Assembly: GCA_958295685.1 (NCBI GenBank)
Contig: OY282365.1
Location: 1,200,975 to 1,264,974 of the forward strand
Origin: an uncultured Dehalococcoidia bacterium
Lineage (GTDB): Bacteria; Chloroflexota; Dehalococcoidia; Lucifugimonadales; CATQGZ01
Reading direction: 5' to 3'
Length of the DNA stretch: 64,000 nt
Shown here: positions 17,037 through 26,103 of the stretch, one piece after another
Position numbering within the stretch: position 1 is the first letter of the stretch
How the letters are laid out: each line of letters starts with the position of its first letter
The notes under the pieces: generated by a model
Databases searched by the model: none
What the model saw: the letters and a program-made list of their open reading frames with translations, nothing else
What the model was told of the DNA's origin: nothing
Program-made: the position numbers and the translations under genes

Positions 17037-17894
17037 ATGCACCCCACCGGAGTAGCAGAGAGAGATAGGTCTAGGAAGGAGACGGCCAGGAAGGCCGTCT
17101 CACTGGCTATGAACGGCAGCTGGGAAGAGGCTGTCCGGTTGAACCACTCCATCCTCAACGAGTTCCCCAGAGACCCCGAGGCCTACAACCGGCTGGGCAA
17201 GGCGCTCAGCGAACTGGGTCGGAACAGGGAAGCGCGAGAGGCATTCCGGAAAGCGCTCGACCTCTCCCCTCACAACGGAATCGCCAGGAAGAACCTCGAA
17301 CGCCTCACTCGGCTCGGCGACGAGGACACCGTCACCACAGCCCCGGCAGTGGCCTCACCCAACCTCTTCATTGAAGAGAGTCGCGCGTCCACCGTGACCT
17401 CTCTCGTCAACCTCGCTCCCCCATCGGTCATCCTCAAGCTCGCGCCCGGTCATCGGGTGAACTTGGAGATGGACGTCCGCTCCCTCAACGTAACCAAGTC
17501 AAGCGGCGAATACGTGGGGCAGGTCGAGCCCAGGCTGGCGGCCAGGCTGGTAAAGCTGGCAAAGGGCGGCAATCGGTACGAGGCCAACGTCACCAGTTCC
17601 GACGAGGCCGGGCTGACCATCATCATCAGGGAGTCTTACAAACACCCCTCTCAGAACGGGGTGGTCTCGTTCCCGTCACGCCCCGGCACAGGGCACAGGG
17701 CGCCCGCGGCCAGCGGCGGTGCTCTGGGTTACGGCGCGGGCAGTCCTGGAATGGACGTCCAGGGAGAGGCGATACTGGTCAAGGACTGGTCGGACGACGA
17801 CACGGAGCCCGGCGACGACGCGGCCTTCGCTCCGGTATTCCACCGCATCATCAACACCAACGGCGGGGCCGAAGCTGAAGACGAAGAGTTCTAG
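17037..17894 (+). CDS. TPR-repeat protein with C-terminal beta domain
   Basis: A 285-residue protein. Residues about 10-90 hold two tetratricopeptide repeats (GSWEEAVRLNHSILNEFPRD and AYNRLGKALSELGRNREA). The middle (about 125-205) is a beta-rich domain with a VGQVEPRLAARLVKL segment. The C-terminus is acidic (DDDTEPGDD; EAEDEEF). A TTG 12 nt upstream could be an alternative start. It is probably an adaptor, with no enzymatic motif. Confidence 0.7.
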   Translation: MHPTGVAERDRSRKETARKAVSLAMNGSWEEAVRLNHSILNEFPRDPEAYNRLGKALSELGRNREAREAFRKALDLSPHNGIARKNLERLTRLGDEDTVTTAPAVASPNLFIEESRASTVTSLVNLAPPSVILKLAPGHRVNLEMDVRSLNVTKSSGEYVGQVEPRLAARLVKLAKGGNRYEANVTSSDEAGLTIIIRESYKHPSQNGVVSFPSRPGTGHRAPAASGGALGYGAGSPGMDVQGEAILVKDWSDDDTEPGDDAAFAPVFHRIINTNGGAEAEDEEF

Positions 17895-17936
17895 GGAGGG
17901 TCAGGGAGCCGAGAGCATTCGGTTCCACCACGTTCT

Positions 17937-18206
17937 CTAAACTTGGTCTCCGTCTTTACTCGGCTCCAGAGGACGCTCCCGAAAGTACAATCCCCAGCGC
18001 TGCATCGCCTCGCCGACGCGAGGGTCGCCGAGGGCGGCCAGCTCACTGAAGAATCCTGCCATCGAATGGGCGTGCAGCAACTCATCCGAGCACACCCAGC
18101 TGGCCTCGCTCGGCACCACGTAGATCAGCCCGTTCTGGTGCTCGCATTGGATCTCGATACGCTTGCCGCCGGTGTCATGCTTGACCGTAAGTCCGAGAGC
18201 GGCCAT
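17937..18206 (-). CDS. Small conserved-looking protein, unknown function
   Basis: An 89-residue ORF lying convergent to the TPR gene. It has an N-terminal beta-rich part (LTVKHDTGGKRIEIQCEHQN) and a helical part ending in a basic/acidic tail. Codon use fits the genome and the ORF fills the gap between the TPR gene and trpA. No family is recognised. Confidence 0.5.
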   Translation of the reverse strand: MAALGLTVKHDTGGKRIEIQCEHQNGLIYVVPSEASWVCSDELLHAHSMAGFFSELAALGDPRVGEAMQRWGLYFRERPLEPSKDGDQV

Positions 18207-18285
18207 CTACAGCACCTCGCTCAGGGGATACACTCCCGATTATATCAGGCGGCGCGCCGCTGCCTGTGTGTGAGCGCGCCGTCTT

Positions 18286-18314
18286 TTGCCGCCGCCGAGC
18301 CTCGGTGCTACACT
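18286..18314 (+). promoter_or_regulatory. Promoter of trpA-aroH-ribF
   Basis: TTGCCG (18286-18291), 17 nt, TACACT (18309-18314) preceded by TGC, giving a start about 30 nt before the trpA GTG. Confidence 0.5.
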
Positions 18315-18350
18315 TGCTGTGAACGCCGACCTTTGGTGGAGGCGACCCAA

Positions 18351-19184
18351 GTGACCGACCCCGGCGGGACGGCCAACCGGATAGACACGACGCTGGCGGC
18401 GCTCAGAGACACGGGGCGCAGCGCCCTGGTGCCGTTCGTCACCGTCGGCTATCCCGACGTCCCCACCTCAGTCGCCCTCGCCAGGGCGGTACTGGAGTCG
18501 GGAGCCGACATGCTGGAGTTGGGCATTCCCTTCAGCGACCCGCTGGCCGACGGAGCCACCATCCAGAAGACCAGCGCTCACGCTCTACGGCAGGGCGTGA
18601 ACGTAAGTGCCTCGCTGGACGCGCTCAGTGAGCTGAGGCTGAACGGCGTCGACGCGCCTCTCATATTCATGGGTTATCTGAACCCGTTCCTGTCATACGG
18701 CATGGAACGCTTCGCGGAAGACGCCGCGGCCGCTCAGCTGGACGGCATAATCGTCCCAGACCTGCCGGCCGAGGAGTCGGCCCCGTTCGCCGATCTTCTC
18801 GATGAGAATGGGATATACCTGATCCCCCTGCTGGCGCCGACCAGCAGCGACACCCGGATAGAGCGGGCGTGCAGCCGCGCGCGGGGATTCGTATACTGCG
18901 TGAGCCTCACGGGAGTGACCGGCGCCCGCGCCGAGCTCGGGGCCGGCGCCGAGGCGCTGGTGAGGAGGGTTCGCAGGTTCACGGACCTGCCTCTGATAGT
19001 CGGATTCGGGGTCTCGAGCCCGGAACACGTCCGGTCGATAGGCCGGTTCGCCGACGGCGCCGTCGTGGCCAGCGCGCTGATGGACGCTGTCGGCAGAGCG
19101 CCGAAGACGAGCGCTCCGGAGGCGGCCGGGGCCCTCGTCAGAACGCTGGGACGCTCCCGCGATAGAGGGGGTATGGAGAACTGA
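18351..19184 (+). CDS. trpA: Tryptophan synthase alpha chain
   Basis: Cleaves indole-3-glycerol phosphate to indole and glyceraldehyde 3-phosphate. Its 277 residues fit the family. The catalytic Glu lies in MLELGIPFSDPLADG near residue 53, the catalytic Asp in IIVPDLPAEES near 64 further on, and the phosphate loop in VGFGVSSPEH near 220. The start is GTG 18351, with GGAGG at 8-nt spacing. No trpB is adjacent, which is unusual since trpBA are normally paired. It is followed without a gap by aroH and ribF. Confidence 0.95.
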   Translation: MTDPGGTANRIDTTLAALRDTGRSALVPFVTVGYPDVPTSVALARAVLESGADMLELGIPFSDPLADGATIQKTSAHALRQGVNVSASLDALSELRLNGVDAPLIFMGYLNPFLSYGMERFAEDAAAAQLDGIIVPDLPAEESAPFADLLDENGIYLIPLLAPTSSDTRIERACSRARGFVYCVSLTGVTGARAELGAGAEALVRRVRRFTDLPLIVGFGVSSPEHVRSIGRFADGAVVASALMDAVGRAPKTSAPEAAGALVRTLGRSRDRGGMEN

Positions 19185-19552
19185 CCAAGGTACGCGGAAT
19201 TAGGGGAGCCACCACCGCAGAGGCGAATACGAGGGAGTCGATACTGGAGGCGGCGACCGACCTCTTGGAGCGGCTGGTCGAGGCCAACGAGTTCGAGACG
19301 GACGACGTGGCCGCGGCTGTCTTCACGGCCACCCAGGATCTGGACGCCGAGTTCCCTGCCCAGGCGGCACGGCGGATGGGTTGGGAGCACGTCGCCCTGA
19401 TGTGCGCTCATGAGATGGCCGTCCCCGACGCCCCCGCCAGATGCATCCGCGCGCTGATACTCGTGAACACGACCAGAGCCGCCCACGAGTTGCGGAACGT
19501 CTATCTGAGAGGGGCCAGGCACCTGAGGTCCAGAGGGACGCAGGGTCTCTGA
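19181..19552 (+). CDS. aroH: Chorismate mutase, AroH type, with apparent CTG start
   Basis: Converts chorismate to prephenate. The AroH fold signature VRGIRGATTAEANT supplies the active-site Arg7, CIRALILVNT supplies Arg90 and VYLRGARHLR supplies Tyr108, so all key residues are present. To include the first block, translation must begin at or near CTG 19181, which overlaps the trpA stop as CTGA; AGGGGG lies about 9 nt upstream. The first in-frame conventional start (TTG 19265) would delete Arg7 and about 28 residues. From CTG the protein is 123 residues, the usual length. Confidence 0.85.
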   Translation: MTKVRGIRGATTAEANTRESILEAATDLLERLVEANEFETDDVAAAVFTATQDLDAEFPAQAARRMGWEHVALMCAHEMAVPDAPARCIRALILVNTTRAAHELRNVYLRGARHLRSRGTQGL

Positions 19553-19558
19553 CGGGCG

Positions 19559-20494
19559 ATGAGAATAGACGATGAACTGTCTCCCTTCACGCCCGGCCGT
19601 GACTCGCTGGTCACCGTCGGTGTGTTCGACGGCGTCCATCGTGGGCACGCGCACCTGATTTCCAGGCTGATCGAGGACGCCTCGGCGCTGGGGAAGCTGT
19701 CGGGGGTCGTCACGTTCCGGGAACACCCTGCCGAGCTCCTCGATCCGGACTTCCGCCCCCGGTACATCACCGCCCTGTGTGAAAGGGTGCGGCTGCTTCG
19801 GGGGTTGGGGGTCGACTTCGTCGCTCTGGTCACGTTCGACCGCGAGCTCTCGACCCTGCGCGCGGTCGACTTCATCTCGCTTCTCCGACGTCATCTGAGG
19901 GCCTCCGGGCTCGTCGTAGGGCCGGACTTCGCTATGGGACACAGGCGGGAGGGTGACGTGGGAACCCTGTCGGCGATGGGTCGGGAGATGGGGTTCTCGG
20001 TTACGGTGGTCGACCCACTCCGTGAGGACGGGGAGACGGTGAGGAGCACGGTTATCAGAGAGGCGGTCGCTGCCGGAGACGTGGCGGCGGCCTCCGGCCT
20101 TCTCGGCCGCCGCTTCGCGCTCGAGGGCAGGGTGGTCAAGGGAGCAGGCAGGGGCCGGACGCTCGGCATACCGACGGCCAACCTGCTCGTCCCGGAGGGC
20201 ATGGCCGTGCCCGGCGACGGTATCTACGCCGCGTGGGCCCACGTACCGGACGGGCCGCGCATGGCAGCCGCCAGCATAGGGACCCGTCCGACGTTCGGCG
20301 AGACCGAGCGCTCGATAGAGGCGTTCGTCCTCGACTTCGACGGCGACCTGTACGGGCGGAACGTGCGGCTCGAGTTCGTCGAGCGGCTGAGGGACGAGGA
20401 GAGGTACGACTCCATCGACGCCCTCCTGAAGCAGATCGACCTGGACGTCGCTCGGACCAGGTCGCTGCTGAGTGGGCGGCGGGTTGGAGCGTAG
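19559..20494 (+). CDS. ribF: Bifunctional riboflavin kinase/FAD synthetase
   Basis: Makes FMN and then FAD. The N-terminal adenylyltransferase domain shows GVFDGVHRGHAHL near residue 21 (nucleotidyltransferase HxGH type) and RSTVIREAV near 160. The C-terminal riboflavin-kinase domain begins near 180 with GRGRTLGIPTANL and includes SIGTRPTFG. The 311-residue length is normal. It starts 6 nt after aroH and probably shares its transcript. Confidence 0.95.
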   Translation: MRIDDELSPFTPGRDSLVTVGVFDGVHRGHAHLISRLIEDASALGKLSGVVTFREHPAELLDPDFRPRYITALCERVRLLRGLGVDFVALVTFDRELSTLRAVDFISLLRRHLRASGLVVGPDFAMGHRREGDVGTLSAMGREMGFSVTVVDPLREDGETVRSTVIREAVAAGDVAAASGLLGRRFALEGRVVKGAGRGRTLGIPTANLLVPEGMAVPGDGIYAAWAHVPDGPRMAAASIGTRPTFGETERSIEAFVLDFDGDLYGRNVRLEFVERLRDEERYDSIDALLKQIDLDVARTRSLLSGRRVGA

Positions 20495-20497
20495 GGG

Positions 20498-20503
20498 TAT
20501 AAT
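20498..20503 (+). promoter_or_regulatory. -10 box of tyrS
   Basis: A perfect TATAAT lies 15 nt before the tyrS ATG, implying a leader of about 9 nt. No -35 match is seen. Confidence 0.45.
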
Positions 20504-20518
20504 GGCCTCGGACACGTC

Positions 20519-21721
20519 ATGAACGACAGCCGCCTTCACCGCCTGCTGAGACGGGGCGTAACCGAGATCATCGTGGAGTCCGAGCTCATCGAGCTGCTCG
20601 AGACCGGCAGACCCCTGCGTCTGAAGATCGGCTTCGACCCCAGCGCTCCCGACATCCACGTCGGCCACTCCGTGCCGCTCCGAAAGCTGCGCCAGCTCCA
20701 GGAGCTCGGGCACACTGTGGTCCTGATAGTCGGAGACTGGACGGCGCAGATAGGCGACCCCAGCGGCCGCTCCCGCACCAGGCCCATGCTCACCCGCGAG
20801 CAGGTCATGGCGAACGCCGAGACCTACATGGCGCAGTTCTTCAAGATCATCGACCCCGACAGGACCGAGACCCGCTTCCAGAGCGACTGGTTCGGCCCCT
20901 TCACGCTGAGCGACGTGATCGGGCTGACCAGCCGGTTCACCGTCGCCCAGTTCCTAGCGAGAGAGGACTTCGCCAAGCGCTACAGGGCCAACCAGCCCAT
21001 CGCCATCACCGAGTTGCTCTACCCGCTCCTCCAGGCGTACGACTCCATCGCCGTCGAGTCCGACGTCGAGTTCGGCGGCACCGACCAGAAGTTCAACCTT
21101 CTGGTCGGAAGAGACCTCCAGGGGATGATGGGCCAGAGGCCCCAGCACTGCTTCATCACGCCGCTCCTTCCCGGCACCGACGGGGTGCAGAAGATGAGCA
21201 AGAGCCTGGGGAACTACATCGGTATCGACGAGCTGCCCAACGACGTCTACGGGAAGACGATGTCCCTCCCGGACTCCGTGGTGGCCGCCTACATCGAAAA
21301 CGCCACCGACGTTCCCGACGAGGAGGTCGAGGAGATGAAGCGCGCCTCCGCGGACGCCTCCGCCGACCGCATGGGTATGAAGAAGCGGCTGGCCCGCGAG
21401 CTTGTGGCCCAGTTTCATGGCGGCGCCGCCGCCCTGGACGCGGAGCGGCGCTTCGAGCGCATCGTCCAGGGACGAGAGACGCCCGACGATCTGCCGGTCT
21501 TCGACCTGCCGCCGAACCTGGAAGCCAGGCGGCTGAGCGACGTACTGGTCGGCGCGGGCATGGCGGGGAGCGCGGCCGAGGCGAAGAGGCTGATCGACCA
21601 GGGCGCGGTCAGGATCGACGACGCGCCGGTCGCGGCCAACATACCCGCGTCCACGCTGAAGTCCGGCGCCGTCATCCGCGCCGGCCGCCGCCGCTTCGTC
21701 AGGCTGCGCGGCGGCGGGTGA
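20519..21721 (+). CDS. tyrS: Tyrosine--tRNA ligase
   Basis: A class I synthetase of 400 residues. The HIGH motif appears as HVGHS near residue 46 and the KMSKS loop as KMSKS near 225. Tyrosine-binding residues lie around GFDPSAPD and the QAYDS region. The C-terminal 60 residues form an S4 RNA-binding domain (AEAKRLIDQGAVRID). The length and HVGHSVPL context fit the TyrZ-like bacterial subgroup. Confidence 0.95.
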   Translation: MNDSRLHRLLRRGVTEIIVESELIELLETGRPLRLKIGFDPSAPDIHVGHSVPLRKLRQLQELGHTVVLIVGDWTAQIGDPSGRSRTRPMLTREQVMANAETYMAQFFKIIDPDRTETRFQSDWFGPFTLSDVIGLTSRFTVAQFLAREDFAKRYRANQPIAITELLYPLLQAYDSIAVESDVEFGGTDQKFNLLVGRDLQGMMGQRPQHCFITPLLPGTDGVQKMSKSLGNYIGIDELPNDVYGKTMSLPDSVVAAYIENATDVPDEEVEEMKRASADASADRMGMKKRLARELVAQFHGGAAALDAERRFERIVQGRETPDDLPVFDLPPNLEARRLSDVLVGAGMAGSAAEAKRLIDQGAVRIDDAPVAANIPASTLKSGAVIRAGRRRFVRLRGGG

Positions 21722-21735
21722 CTTTGCGGTCATAG

Positions 21736-22521
21736 TTATTCACCTGTAGCGAACCCGCCCTTGATCTCATGGGTAAGCACTTGGCGAACTTGACCGATAA
21801 TTGTTAGCAATTCAGCGTATGTTCCTGAGCCACCGAGGTAATCCCACAGTTCGTCACCCATCAAGACTTGCTTGTCCATGTCCATGATTCGCTTTGTGAA
21901 AGAGTGTCGATACTTATCGCGAGTGACGTATGGATTGTAGGTTAGACCTAAGAACGCCTTGGCCTGGCTGACTCTCTGGCGGCTCATTATGGCAAGGTAA
22001 TAGAGTAGCTTCCTTTTTGACTCAGCAGCGATGTCGAGGTTTGGAAGCGGACTTTTCAGCTCAATGAATAGGGGACCATGCTCAAAATCATTGATGTATA
22101 GATCAGCTGTCACTGACCTAGTAGCCTGCCCTCCACCACGAGAGTTTAGAATATCTTGCAACTCGCTATTGTGGTTAGGCCGTCGAGGAGTTTCGCGTGT
22201 CCTCAATTCTGTAACGATTTGCTCTATCATGTTGATCGCTGCATCGTTCAGTAAGCCCTCAATTCTGTGTTCGATAAATACTTCTTTGAATCGATCTTCT
22301 GCGATCGATTTGGCTAGAGAGGGATACAACTGAGTGCCCATTGATGTGACAACACTCCGTTCGATTCTAGCAGCTAGTATCTCCTTTTCCGGAAAGAAGA
22401 TTTGGTGAAAGGGATATCCTTGCCTGATATCGTCTAGTGTCCACTTGTTTAGCTTAGGAAACTGGCTTACGGCGAATTCCCTGAGAACCTCAAACACAGT
22501 GCTTTTTGTTGAATCCTTCAT
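21736..22521 (-). CDS. TdeIII-like type II restriction endonuclease
   Basis: A 261-residue protein resembling the TdeIII restriction family: PFHQIFFPEKEILAARIERS near residue 36 followed by VVTSMGTQLYPSLA. It carries a PD-(D/E)XK-type core with the acidic residue in TADLYINDFEHG near 140 and the E-x-K in LFIELKSPLPN near 153. It sits 3 bp after the cognate methylase gene in one minus-strand unit. Base composition is clearly lower in GC than the flanking genes, indicating transfer. Confidence 0.75.
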   Translation of the reverse strand: MKDSTKSTVFEVLREFAVSQFPKLNKWTLDDIRQGYPFHQIFFPEKEILAARIERSVVTSMGTQLYPSLAKSIAEDRFKEVFIEHRIEGLLNDAAINMIEQIVTELRTRETPRRPNHNSELQDILNSRGGGQATRSVTADLYINDFEHGPLFIELKSPLPNLDIAAESKRKLLYYLAIMSRQRVSQAKAFLGLTYNPYVTRDKYRHSFTKRIMDMDKQVLMGDELWDYLGGSGTYAELLTIIGQVRQVLTHEIKGGFATGE

Positions 22522-22524
22522 GGA

Positions 22525-23742
22525 CTAATCTTCTCGTGCCCAGATAAAGACACTCTCAAAGAAATTACCTGCCCGTCTGCCTGTGCGCCTGTTCACATGC
22601 CTTTCCAGGCGACCTTCAAGGCGCAGTCCTACTCGCTCTCTGATCTCATCGTAAAGGCCGAGTTTGTCGTTTACTATTACTACCATACGCCCATTCCTCG
22701 AAAGGCTGGCCTTTACGTTCTTGAACGACTCGACTATGTTATCAACGTATTCGGTTCGTGCACGAAGTGAAAGTCCTCTCGCTGCGGGGCCGATCTCCTT
22801 ATTTGCCTTCCATTGCAATCCCAGCAGTTCATACGCATACTTATGCTGTTCGTGATAGTCAATCAGGCCAACATATGGCGGCGACGTGATTACGAGGTCG
22901 TGTCTAGGAAACTGCACTGTTCTGGCATCATCAGTGATGATTGATAGTGCGACATTCTTTCTGATGGCTGCGAATTCGCGTATCCGCCTCAGAGTGTCGT
23001 TGCTGTACCTCTTGATGAACTGTGCCGCATCCTCGGTTGGTTTGCAGATTCGACTATGTTTATAGCATTGGTATGACTCAGTTTGGGGTCGCTTCGGAAA
23101 GTCAAGGTCAAAGTGAGTGGTGCGACGGGCTGATCGGGCTGCTCGAGAGAGGATAACCTTTAGCACGTCACTGTACTTGTAGTCGTCAATCGACGATCTA
23201 TATGCAAGTAGCGAATCAAGGGCAGACGGTGCAAACCAAGACGTGAGATAGCCGCTATAAAGTGCTTCCTTCCGTTCACGCAGCGCTAGAGTCGGACTCG
23301 AAAGTACGCGATTTAGAGCATCTTGAACTTCGAACTCCAGGAGTTCAAGATCGTATTGGTTAGCCTTGACTCTGGTCATCAGTGTGTTGAACTCGGAAAT
23401 GTCGCACCCGATAGCATTTACCCCAAGTGTAGCAGCTTCTACCAAAGTTGTGCCTGAGCCACAGAACGGGTCACATACAGTGCTTGGCTCGAACTTGCGA
23501 AGGAATATCTCGACTAGCTGCGGTACGAACTTACCTAGGTAGGGATGCAGCCTGTGTACGTGTTTGGTTCGGATACGCTCTGGCAAATCCCTTTCTCGCC
23601 AGTTCAGATTAAGAGACTCAAGGTCCATGCTCGGATTGACAGCATCGAACTCTGTGAACGGGGTATCGGGGTACTGAGGCGAATATCCGTATGTATCTAC
23701 GGTATCGCTAGACGAACTTGGGGACTCAATAATGGCAGTCAT
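22525..23742 (-). CDS. DNA methyltransferase (SPPY-type, N4-cytosine or N6-adenine)
   Basis: A 405-residue modification enzyme. SAM-binding motif I is DPFCGSGTTL at residues 91-100 and the catalytic motif IV is TSPPY at 286-290. The long segment between them could hold the target-recognition domain. SPPY is typical of N4-cytosine methylases. It pairs with the TdeIII-like nuclease just downstream, so together they form a type II restriction-modification system. Lower GC than its surroundings. Confidence 0.85.
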   Translation of the reverse strand: MTAIIESPSSSSDTVDTYGYSPQYPDTPFTEFDAVNPSMDLESLNLNWRERDLPERIRTKHVHRLHPYLGKFVPQLVEIFLRKFEPSTVCDPFCGSGTTLVEAATLGVNAIGCDISEFNTLMTRVKANQYDLELLEFEVQDALNRVLSSPTLALRERKEALYSGYLTSWFAPSALDSLLAYRSSIDDYKYSDVLKVILSRAARSARRTTHFDLDFPKRPQTESYQCYKHSRICKPTEDAAQFIKRYSNDTLRRIREFAAIRKNVALSIITDDARTVQFPRHDLVITSPPYVGLIDYHEQHKYAYELLGLQWKANKEIGPAARGLSLRARTEYVDNIVESFKNVKASLSRNGRMVVIVNDKLGLYDEIRERVGLRLEGRLERHVNRRTGRRAGNFFESVFIWARED

Positions 23743-23754
23743 ATGAGCATCTCA

Positions 23755-24417
23755 TCAGTGTATTCCGAGCCTGGCGGAGAACCGTCCCTGGATTGCGTCT
23801 AGGAACTCTTGCATGTCGCTGCGGTCGTACAGTATGGCCGCGTCCCTGAATTGTTCGAGGTTGCCGACGAGCCGACTCGACGGAGTGTCCGGCATGGCCA
23901 AGAGGACATCCGCAAGGTCGTCTTCTGTCATATTGTCCAGTCGGCCGGACTTCCTGAAGTCGAGGAACGACTGCGAGCGTTCCATGGAGCGCAGCAGCCG
24001 ACCAGACCGCGTCCTCAACTCACTCTTCAGACTCCGGCCTCCTTCAGGCGACGACTGGCCCAGCTGCCGCTCTACCCGCTCGGCGACATCGAGCCCACGC
24101 TGGGTCAGCCTGAAGCCGTCCTTGACGCTGCCGACTATGTACTTCTTGTCAGTCCGTGACCGCAGCCAGCTCTTGTTGACCACGGCCGAGTCCGGCCATT
24201 CGGGGTAGCCTCTGAGGCTAAACCTCTTGGGGAATAGCTTGAAGGCCTCCGCTACTATATCCTCAAAAGTTGTCTGGGAGCCGTTGCCGGCGGTCAGCCG
24301 GTAGACCGCATACGTCACCAGATCGTCATAGCTGATGTGTTCGTATGCTGTTGCGACTGCTGATTGTGCCGGCGCCACTTTCGCCCTCCGACTCGTTTGG
24401 TTACGCTGTCCAAGCAC
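23755..24417 (-). CDS. Unknown protein in the restriction-modification operon
   Basis: A 220-residue protein starting 3 bp after the 94-residue ORF and ending 12 bp before the methylase. Residues about 25-110 look like a winged-helix domain (SYDDLVTYAVYRL, FPKRFSLRGYPEWPDS, GFRLTQRGLDVAE). The C-terminal half is helical and charged. It could be a regulator or a DNA-binding subunit of the restriction system. No enzymatic motif is seen. Confidence 0.65.
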   Translation of the reverse strand: MLGQRNQTSRRAKVAPAQSAVATAYEHISYDDLVTYAVYRLTAGNGSQTTFEDIVAEAFKLFPKRFSLRGYPEWPDSAVVNKSWLRSRTDKKYIVGSVKDGFRLTQRGLDVAERVERQLGQSSPEGGRSLKSELRTRSGRLLRSMERSQSFLDFRKSGRLDNMTEDDLADVLLAMPDTPSSRLVGNLEQFRDAAILYDRSDMQEFLDAIQGRFSARLGIH

Positions 24418-24420
24418 GGC

Positions 24421-24705
24421 TCACGAACCTAGGTGTAGCATTATCGTATCGTCGTCCCATGGGAGCCCGTCTACCCAGCCGTGGATCTCCTCTTGGTCGT
24501 GCTGAGGGATCCCGTTGCGCGAGGCATACTCTTTCAACTGCTCCAGCAAGTTCTCCCGGCTGAACTCCACGAACGTGTTGAAGGCATCAGAGCCGTTCCA
24601 GTCGGCTTCCTCCGGGCTGTGTTGCAGGTGCTTTGCGAATTCATAGGTCGGATTGTCCACGTGGGGCAAGTACTTGATCTGCACAACGCCAACGTCGAGT
24701 CCCAA
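24421..24705 (-). CDS. Small acidic protein, first gene of the restriction-modification operon
   Basis: A 94-residue acidic protein (MGLDVGVVQIKYLP, then many Glu/Asp and a C-terminal WVDGLPWDDDTIMLHLG). It reads toward the methylase with a 3-bp gap to the next gene. No domain is recognised. Codon use resembles the host genome more than the methylase does, so it may or may not belong to the transferred unit. Confidence 0.55.
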   Translation of the reverse strand: MGLDVGVVQIKYLPHVDNPTYEFAKHLQHSPEEADWNGSDAFNTFVEFSRENLLEQLKEYASRNGIPQHDQEEIHGWVDGLPWDDDTIMLHLGS

Positions 24706-24753
24706 TGTTTCACCTCACTAGGTTTGTGGGACCAGATATTCTAACGGACCCTG

Positions 24754-26103
24754 TCAAGCCTTGTCCTCGGGATTAGGCGCAAGCCGTGCGCGCAGTTCGT
24801 CCGGCAGGCGGTGGATGGGTACGCGCTGCTGGGTCATGGTGTCGCGGTCGCGTATGGTGACCGCGCGGTCGTCGAGTGTGTCGAAGTCCACCGTCACGCA
24901 AACGGGGGTGCCGATTTCGTCCTGGCGGCGGTATCGCCTGCCGATGCTCTGGGCATCGTCGTACTGGACGAGGCCGTCCACGGCGCGGGACTGGCGGATG
25001 ATGCCGAGCACCTCTCGCGCGGTGGGCGTGAGCCTGTCGTTGCGGCTGAGTGGCAGGACGGCGGCTTTGACCGGGGCGATGGTTGGGTGGAGCTTCAGGA
25101 GGACGCGCTTTTCGGGCTTGCCCTTCGCGCTGACGGCCTCCTCCTCGCGGTAGGCGTCGACGAGGAAGGTCAGAACGGCGCGGTCGACGCCGAAGGAGGG
25201 TTCGATTACGTATGGGACCACGTGTTGGCCGAGGCGGTCGTCGAAGTATGACAGGGCTTCGCCGCTGGCTTGGGCGTGGGCGTTGAGGTCATAGTCAGCG
25301 CGGTTGGCGGTGCCCTGTATCTCGCCCCAGCCCCACGGGAAGCGGTACTCGATGTCGGAGGTGGCCCTGGAGTAGTGGGAGAGCTCGTCCGGCTCGTGCG
25401 GTCGGACGCGGAGTCGGGACTCGTCGACGCCGAGGCGCGTGTACCATCGGAGGGACTCGTCGATCCATCGGCGGTGCCATTCGTCGTCCTCGCCGGGTGG
25501 GACGAAGAACTCGATCTCCATCATCTCGAACTCGCGTGTGCGGAAGATGAATCCGCCGGTGGTGATCTCGTTTCGGAAGGCCTTGCCGATCTGGGCTATG
25601 CCGAAGGGCGGTTTGCGTCGGGACGCGGTGAGCACGTTGGCGAAGTTGACGAAGATGCCCTGGGCGGTTTCGGGGCGCAGGTGGACGGTGTTCTGCTCGG
25701 AGCGTACTGGGCCGAGGTGTGTCTCGAACATGAGGTTGAACATTCGGGGTTCGGAGAGTCCTCCGCCGCACTCGGGGCAGGCGTCGGCCTCGATCTTGTC
25801 TTCCCGCCAGCGCCTGCGGCACACGGCGCACTCGACGAGGGGGTCGGAGAAGCTGTCGACGTGTCCGCTGGCCTGCCAGACGCCGGGGTGCATGATCACG
25901 GCGGAGTCGAGGCCGACCACGTCGTCCCGCTGAAGCACCATATCCCGCCACCAGGAGTCCTTGACGCTGCGCTTGAGCTCGGCTCCGAGTGGGCCGTAGT
26001 CCCAGGCGCTGGCGAGGCCGCCGTATATCTCGCTGCTGCGGAATATGAAGCCCCTGCGCTTGCAGAGGGAGGCCAGCTTGTCAATGTCGAGGGACACGCG
26101 CAT
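24754..26103 (-). CDS. glyS: Glycine--tRNA ligase (alpha2, eukaryote/archaea-type)
   Basis: A class II synthetase of 449 residues. It shows [14 protein letters not shown] at the N-terminus, a zinc-ribbon-like CAVCRRRW...CPECGGG insertion near residues 98-125, motif 2 around [22 protein letters not shown] near 185 shown here in part, and the motif 3 region [10 protein letters not shown] near 315. The C-terminal anticodon-binding domain follows. The start is ATG 26103, directly after an AGGGAG; GTG 26097 would give better spacing. Leader element copy 4 and a TATAAT lie upstream. Confidence 0.93.
   Translation of the reverse strand: MRVSLDIDKLASLCKRRGFIFRSSEIYGGLASAWDYGPLGAELKRSVKDSWWRDMVLQRDDVVGLDSAVIMHPGVWQASGHVDSFSDPLVECAVCRRRWREDKIEADACPECGGGLSEPRMFNLMFETHLGPVRSEQNTVHLRPETAQGIFVNFANVLTASRRKPPFGIAQIGKAFRNEITTGGFIFRTREFEMMEIEFFVPPGEDDEWHRRWIDESLRWYTRLGVDESRLRVRPHEPDELSHYSRATSDIEYRFPWGWGEIQGTANRADYDLNAHAQASGEALSYFDDRLGQHVVPYVIEPSFGVDRAVLTFLVDAYREEEAVSAKGKPEKRVLLKLHPTIAPVKAAVLPLSRNDRLTPTAREVLGIIRQSRAVDGLVQYDDAQSIGRRYRRQDEIGTPVCVTVDFDTLDDRAVTIRDRDTMTQQRVPIHRLPDELRARLAPNPEDKA

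Noticed and set aside
21722-24753. Possible prophage or integrative element around the restriction island
   Set aside because: No integrase, tRNA, attachment-site repeat or phage structural gene is seen; only the four-gene restriction unit.
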